Assembly (NCBI GenBank): GCA_046290495.1
Contig: JBKAGT010000005.1
Span: 1,364,001 to 1,428,000, forward strand
DNA length: 64,000 bases
Direction of reading: 5' to 3'
Source of the DNA: PGYR01 sp046290495
Lineage (GTDB): Bacteria; Bacteroidota; Ignavibacteria; Kapaibacteriales; UBA2268
Within the stretch, counting starts at the first letter, position 1. Each line of letters starts with the position of its first letter. The notes beneath the pieces were generated by a model. It did not search any database. It was given only the letters and a program-made list of their open reading frames with translations, and was not told the origin of the DNA. A program made the position numbers and the translations under genes. This document shows, piece by piece, positions 60,020 through 64,000 of this stretch.

Positions 60020-61132
60020 ATGTTTATGATTATGAGTAAAAATAAATATATAATATCAACACTAGTATTTCTATTTCTATTCTCTGGTACTTATAGCAAA
60101 GAAATAGAAACAGATAGTCTAGTACCCCCAACCGAAAGAAAACTTAAGGTTGGCTATTCAGGTTCAGTTCCTTTCATATATCACTCTGGCAAGCCAGAGG
60201 GAATAATAATAGATATTTGGAAAGATATCGCTTTTGAGCTTGGTTATGACTTCGAGTATATCCCTTATGGTTCTGTCAAAGATGGCATAAGTGCTGTAAA
60301 CGAGAACCATATAGATGTACTAATCGGACCTATCACGATTAACTTAGAAAGAGCAAGACAGATTTCTTTCTCACAGCCATTCTACAATACTGAGCTAGCT
60401 ATATTGGCACCTGTAGTAGAGGTTACTATGTGGGATAGGTTAGCACCATTTTTTAGCATTAATTTTCTTTACGCCGTGTTTGGTCTTGTGTTTATACTGA
60501 CACTTGTAGGTTTCTTAGTTTGGCTAGTAGAAAGAAAAGGAGAGTTGGAGGAGTTCAGAGATAAGCCACTCCAGGGGATAGGTATAGGTGTGTGGCTAGC
60601 CATAGTTACTATGACTACTGTTGGCTATGGTGATTACTCACCTAAAACTGCTGCAGGTAAAGTTATACTGGGTGCATGGATGATTATCTCTCTGATTATG
60701 GCTACTTCTTTTGTTGCAGGTATAGCAAGTACTCTTACTGCTAGCAATAGTAATAGCAAAACAATTACTACCTTGAATGACATAGATGATGATAAGAAAG
60801 TTGCAGTACCATCTATTTCTAGGCTTTCAGATAACATAAGAGCAAATGGGGGTAAGCCTATAGAAGTATCAGATATTGATGAAGCTTTAAAATATTTAAA
60901 TGAAGGTAAGATAGATGCAATAGTATATGACATTATTCCTTTGGAATACATATACAACAAACTTGATAAGAAAGAATATGTACTAACTACGAATGGCTTA
61001 TACAAACAAAACTATGGCTTTGTATTCCCTACCAGTAGTGACATCAGAAGAGAAATTAACTTGCAAATATTAGCAATGAAAGAATCAGATGAAATACCTC
61101 AAATAATTGATTTATGGGTCAACAGGGAGTGA
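60020..61132 (+). CDS. GluR0-like ligand-gated potassium channel (periplasmic-binding-domain fusion)
   Basis: 370 residues with a signal peptide (IISTLVFLFLFSGTYS). Layout S1-TM-pore-TM-S2: ligand lobe 1 (about 40-130; GYSGSVPFIYHSGKPEGIIIDIW, ERARQISFSQPFY with the likely carboxylate-binding Arg111), helix 148-170, pore helix and selectivity filter TTVGYGD (199-205), helix 215-240, and lobe 2 (about 250-360). The filter is of the K+-channel type, as in GluR0. It would open a K+ pathway on binding an amino acid or related ligand. The next gene starts 3 bases after its stop. Confidence 0.92.
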   Translation: MFMIMSKNKYIISTLVFLFLFSGTYSKEIETDSLVPPTERKLKVGYSGSVPFIYHSGKPEGIIIDIWKDIAFELGYDFEYIPYGSVKDGISAVNENHIDVLIGPITINLERARQISFSQPFYNTELAILAPVVEVTMWDRLAPFFSINFLYAVFGLVFILTLVGFLVWLVERKGELEEFRDKPLQGIGIGVWLAIVTMTTVGYGDYSPKTAAGKVILGAWMIISLIMATSFVAGIASTLTASNSNSKTITTLNDIDDDKKVAVPSISRLSDNIRANGGKPIEVSDIDEALKYLNEGKIDAIVYDIIPLEYIYNKLDKKEYVLTTNGLYKQNYGFVFPTSSDIRREINLQILAMKESDEIPQIIDLWVNRE

Positions 61133-61135
61133 GAT

Positions 61136-61762
61136 ATGAAAACAGAAAAATGTCCTATGTGTTCATCTGATGGAGTACCATTCTATCAGGAGTCATTCTA
61201 TGAATGTAACACTTGTGAAGGTTTGTTCAGACCGAAGTCCAAACTTCCAAGCTATCAGAAAGAGAAAGAAAGATATCTTAAACACCAAAATGACCCTGAG
61301 GATGAGGGATACCAAGAATTTGTCAAACCACTTACTGATTTGTTGATAGCAAATCACACAAATGAGCAATTAGGGCTTGACTTTGGTGCTGGAAATGGCT
61401 CAGCAGTTCATAAACAACTTAGTGATAGTGGGTTCAATGTAAAGCAATATGACCCAATTTACTATAACAATCCTGATTTACTCAATGGCAAATATGATTA
61501 TATATATGCTTGCGAAGTTATAGAACATTTTCACCACCCATTCCATGAGTTCAGCAGGCTCTTCCGTATGCTAAATGATGGTGGTAGTTTATATTGCAAA
61601 ACCAATATTTATGATAAAGATATTAATTTTGACAGCTGGTATTATAAGAATGACTTTACACATGTGTTTATTTATAAGAACAACACATTCAATTGGATAG
61701 CAGATAAATTTAATCCTGCGGACATGAAAATCAATGAAAATATTATTCATTTCAGAATGTAA
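61136..61762 (+). CDS. SAM-dependent methyltransferase with N-terminal zinc ribbon
   Basis: 208 residues. N-terminal Cys4 zinc-ribbon-like motif KCPMCSSDG and YECNTCEGLF (residues 4-30), then a class I methyltransferase: glycine motif GLDFGAGNGSAVHKQLSD, YDPIYY, then YACEVIEHFHHPFHEFSRLFRML and GGSLYCKTNIY. Typical of the Methyltransf_23 group; substrate unknown. It starts 3 bases after the ion channel gene and is probably cotranscribed with it. Confidence 0.88.
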   Translation: MKTEKCPMCSSDGVPFYQESFYECNTCEGLFRPKSKLPSYQKEKERYLKHQNDPEDEGYQEFVKPLTDLLIANHTNEQLGLDFGAGNGSAVHKQLSDSGFNVKQYDPIYYNNPDLLNGKYDYIYACEVIEHFHHPFHEFSRLFRMLNDGGSLYCKTNIYDKDINFDSWYYKNDFTHVFIYKNNTFNWIADKFNPADMKINENIIHFRM

Positions 61763-61836
61763 AATTTAAGAGTTTTTGCAATAATGAATTCGTAATTCGT
61801 TATAAATAGAATGTTTAATTAACAAACGGAGAGATC

Positions 61837-62211
61837 ATGCGATTAGGAAAAATTGTATTAGTACTTATGTTATCAGGGTTATTATTCTCATGTTCAGAGA
61901 GCCAACAGCAAGACATGAAAGATAAAACAGAAGAAATGTCCAACGAAATGCAAGAACAAAAAGATGAAATGCAGAGCGAGTTGGAAGAGGGCATTGAGGA
62001 AATCAATAATTCTATTGAAGAATTAGAAGCAAGCTTAGAAGAAGCTGGCGAAGATTCGAAAGAAGAAATCAACGAACAGATTGAAGAGCTAAAAGGGCAA
62101 AGATCTGAGTTAGAAAAAAGTTTAGATGAGTTAGGTGACGCTACTGAAGAAGGATGGGAAGACTTCAAGGAAGGAGTAGAAGAAACTCTAGAAGATATAG
62201 ACGACAAATAA
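61837..62211 (+). CDS. Coiled-coil lipoprotein
   Basis: 124 residues. Lipobox LLFSCSES. The mature protein is almost wholly a Glu/Lys-rich coiled coil (about 25-110; DMKDKTEEMSNEMQEQKDEM and EELEASLEEAGEDSKEEI). AGAG/GGAG before the ATG (GGAGAG) is a good Shine-Dalgarno. Function unknown; such proteins may bridge envelope layers. Followed by a strong terminator. Confidence 0.85.
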   Translation: MRLGKIVLVLMLSGLLFSCSESQQQDMKDKTEEMSNEMQEQKDEMQSELEEGIEEINNSIEELEASLEEAGEDSKEEINEQIEELKGQRSELEKSLDELGDATEEGWEDFKEGVEETLEDIDDK

Positions 62212-62233
62212 TATTTGTTACTATCGAAAAGCT

Positions 62234-62268
62234 AAAAGTGAGCTATAAAAATAGCTCACTTTTTTTTA
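62234..62268. terminator. Bidirectional terminator between the lipoprotein and NFACT genes
   Basis: Twelve-base arms AAAAGTGAGCTA/TAGCTCACTTTT around a short A-rich loop, followed by a T-tract on the plus strand (AAAA on the minus side). Shared end for the two convergent genes. Confidence 0.92.
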
Positions 62269-63864
62269 TTCTGGTAGCCTTGGTTCTACCATTACTACAT
62301 CTTCTCTGCGGACTACCACTGCACCAGGATTTGCACCTTTAGGCTTACTCACATATTTCTTTTCTGTATACGCTACAGGAGCTAATTTTGAGCTTTTTGC
62401 TTTAGAATAAAAGGCAGCTATTGCCGAAGCTTCTTTTATTATGCCCTTACTTGGTTTCCTACCATCCACTCTAATGACACAATGCGAGCCACCTACACCT
62501 CGGGCATGCAGCCAAATATCGTTAGGCTTAGCAAATCTAAGAGTTAATTCGTCATTATTCTTAGCGTTTTTACCTACATACAGAGTATAGTTCTCACTCA
62601 ATTCAAACTTTTTAAATTTATCTTCTCTTTCTTCTTTATTACTTTTATTCATTATACTCCCAAATATTGCTTTATTCTCAGTTATTATATCTTCCACCGT
62701 TTTTACATTGTCAGCTTCATCTATTTCACTTTTTATCCTAGTAACTAAATCTAAGTTATCCTTAATTTCAGGTAACTTTTGTTTTGCTATTTTTCTCTCT
62801 TTCAAAATGGAGCTAGATTTTTTGAAATATTTTTGTGCATTGTCAACCAAATCGAGCTTTTCATCAAGGGGAATTGTAATACTACTTCCGTCCCAATCTT
62901 TTAGATCTACCTTATTCCCATATTTTTGCTTTGGATTTGGCTGAGATAGCATTAACTCAGCAAAGTGACGATATTTATCAGACTTCTCTACGCCATCATC
63001 TAGCAGTTCTATTCTTTTAATTGCTTTCTCGTCTTTAGATATTATTCTCGATAGAATAGTATTAGCTTTCTTTTGCAATTCGATTAAGGATTTGCGACTT
63101 ATTTCGCGTACAAATTTTGTTCTTATCCCTTCGCTAACAGTATCAAATCTTTGGTGAAGTTCGTAATCACGTAGCTGTGTCAAGCTCATAAGGTAATCAT
63201 TTTCTGTAATCTTATAAACATACGATTTCGTTGACCTAGCTAACTGCAGATAGTATTCGGTCAGCTTTTCAGTCAATTCCTTTTTATCTATTTTACCTAA
63301 AGTTATGTCTTTTTCGATACTATTCTTTTGCAGAAAATCATTTGTATAATGTCTCCCTAAATAATAGCTACTGCTTCTGATAGCTTTTTCTACTTTAGTT
63401 TCATCAGGCATATCGACTGGTAGTGTAGGTTGTTTTTCTTCTAGCTCGAACTGAGATTCTACTTGTTCAGTATTTGAGTATGTAGCTACTATCTTTTGAC
63501 TATGATTAGTAACAATCAGATCAGATTGATTATGTCCAAACAACTTGAAAAACAATAAATAGCTCTGAGTACTAATGCACAAAACCCTATCTTCATTTAC
63601 TTGTACAACATTTGTAATTGTTTGACCTAACAAAAACTGAAATAAGTCTATAGTATTTGCTTTTGCTCTTTTGTGCTCAGCTCTGGCAAATAATCTATCA
63701 TAAGGTTGGTTATTAGAAAATTCGAGAAATATAGTATCCGATTCATTTTCTAATCTTACAATTATAACGCCTTTGTGTTGTTGATATATTTCAACTATCT
63801 CATAACCTATTGCTATTGTGAGCTCATGAGACAATGCTGAAATTGTAGCTTTGTGATTTATCAT
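62266..63864 (-). CDS. NFACT-family ribosome quality control protein (RqcH/Rqc2 homologue)
   Basis: 532 residues. NFACT-N domain (about 1-170) with the Asp-Arg pair in NEDRVLCI (Asp92-Arg93), matching the DR pair needed by B. subtilis RqcH for tRNA binding. A helical middle (about 180-420) with coiled coils follows, then the C-terminal NFACT-R (DUF814) domain: YTLYVGKNAKNNDELTLRF and PNDIWLHARGVGGSHCVIRV. In bacteria RqcH adds alanine tails to stalled chains on 50S subunits. Intact length for the family (about 510-570). Stand-alone gene; the 136 bases upstream hold no other gene. Confidence 0.92.
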   Translation of the reverse strand: MINHKATISALSHELTIAIGYEIVEIYQQHKGVIIVRLENESDTIFLEFSNNQPYDRLFARAEHKRAKANTIDLFQFLLGQTITNVVQVNEDRVLCISTQSYLLFFKLFGHNQSDLIVTNHSQKIVATYSNTEQVESQFELEEKQPTLPVDMPDETKVEKAIRSSSYYLGRHYTNDFLQKNSIEKDITLGKIDKKELTEKLTEYYLQLARSTKSYVYKITENDYLMSLTQLRDYELHQRFDTVSEGIRTKFVREISRKSLIELQKKANTILSRIISKDEKAIKRIELLDDGVEKSDKYRHFAELMLSQPNPKQKYGNKVDLKDWDGSSITIPLDEKLDLVDNAQKYFKKSSSILKERKIAKQKLPEIKDNLDLVTRIKSEIDEADNVKTVEDIITENKAIFGSIMNKSNKEEREDKFKKFELSENYTLYVGKNAKNNDELTLRFAKPNDIWLHARGVGGSHCVIRVDGRKPSKGIIKEASAIAAFYSKAKSSKLAPVAYTEKKYVSKPKGANPGAVVVRREDVVMVEPRLPE

Positions 63865-64000
63865 ATTGTTGGCACGATATTCCCACGTATATATTATACG
63901 AATAAAGACGATTATTAATTGACATAATGTCAGTGATATAATAAAATTTTACAAAAATTAGAAAAATGTTTATAAAAAGTGAAACTTTTTTGCGTTTTGA

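Overview
This is a low-GC chromosomal window (AT-rich, no plasmid or complete prophage backbone) from a member of the Bacteroidota/Chlorobiota (FCB) group. Supporting evidence is three large secreted proteins ending in type IX secretion (T9SS) C-terminal sorting domains, BatA-like and DUF2490-type genes, several lipoproteins with simple lipoboxes, and promoter sequences of the Bacteroidota type (TTTG, about 20 bp, then TAnnTTTG). I cannot fix the lineage more finely; a Kapabacteria/Ignavibacteria-like or early-branching Bacteroidota origin would fit. Most genes are ordinary chromosomal genes in short operons.

Layout. 0-1.2 kb: the end of a BatA-like von Willebrand protein, lipB and tRNA-Gly(GCC) with a strong terminator. 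1.2-5.1 kb: an accessory stretch of orphan genes with duplicated promoter modules, followed by an NYN/OST-HTH gene lying between two copies of a terminator plus the 3' end of the neighbouring SPFH gene. 5.1-17 kb: housekeeping and stress genes, including a flavin oxidoreductase pair, a GAF histidine kinase, a TetR-cupin-SDR module with a visible operator, ProC and AcpH. 17-25 kb: an alcohol dehydrogenase-like MDR, a three-part AraC regulator, a hydrolase, a small MscS preceded by four direct repeats with exact 22-bp phasing, and a DEAD-box helicase. 25-36 kb: secreted surface proteins and a photolyase neighbourhood (DUF2490, DUF2256, a cluster-less FeS-type photolyase homologue, a photolyase with inverted domain order, DUF2805). 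36-48 kb: a Crp-like regulator, VIT1-type transporter, orphan lipoprotein and membrane genes among decayed copies of the 3' end of a DUF6544-like gene, GNAT, HEAT-repeat protein, HD protein and a CorC/HlyC-type protein. 48-50.4 kb: response regulator and an isolated phage-like switch (XRE repressor and separate S24 peptidase facing a Mor-like activator across a perfect 17-bp palindrome). 50.7-64 kb: C-type lectin and propeller T9SS cargo, an AAA/TPR ATPase, a di-heme cytochrome lipoprotein with a His-rich partner, a GluR0-like potassium channel, a methyltransferase and an NFACT (RqcH/Rqc2) protein.

How the genes fit together. The FAD amine oxidase/flavin reductase pair, the two photolyase-family proteins and the small DUF2256 and DUF2805 proteins are known companions of photolyase and photo-oxidative-stress loci and probably form a dispersed light-stress gene set. 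The most distinctive signals are: (i) two loci where a gene's 3' end with its downstream sequence has been copied next to orphan genes; (ii) the 22-bp phased TTGAGTAAA array; (iii) the stand-alone XRE/S24/Mor switch; (iv) the photolyase homologue lacking all four cluster cysteines. No CRISPR array, integrase, transposase or IS element was seen.
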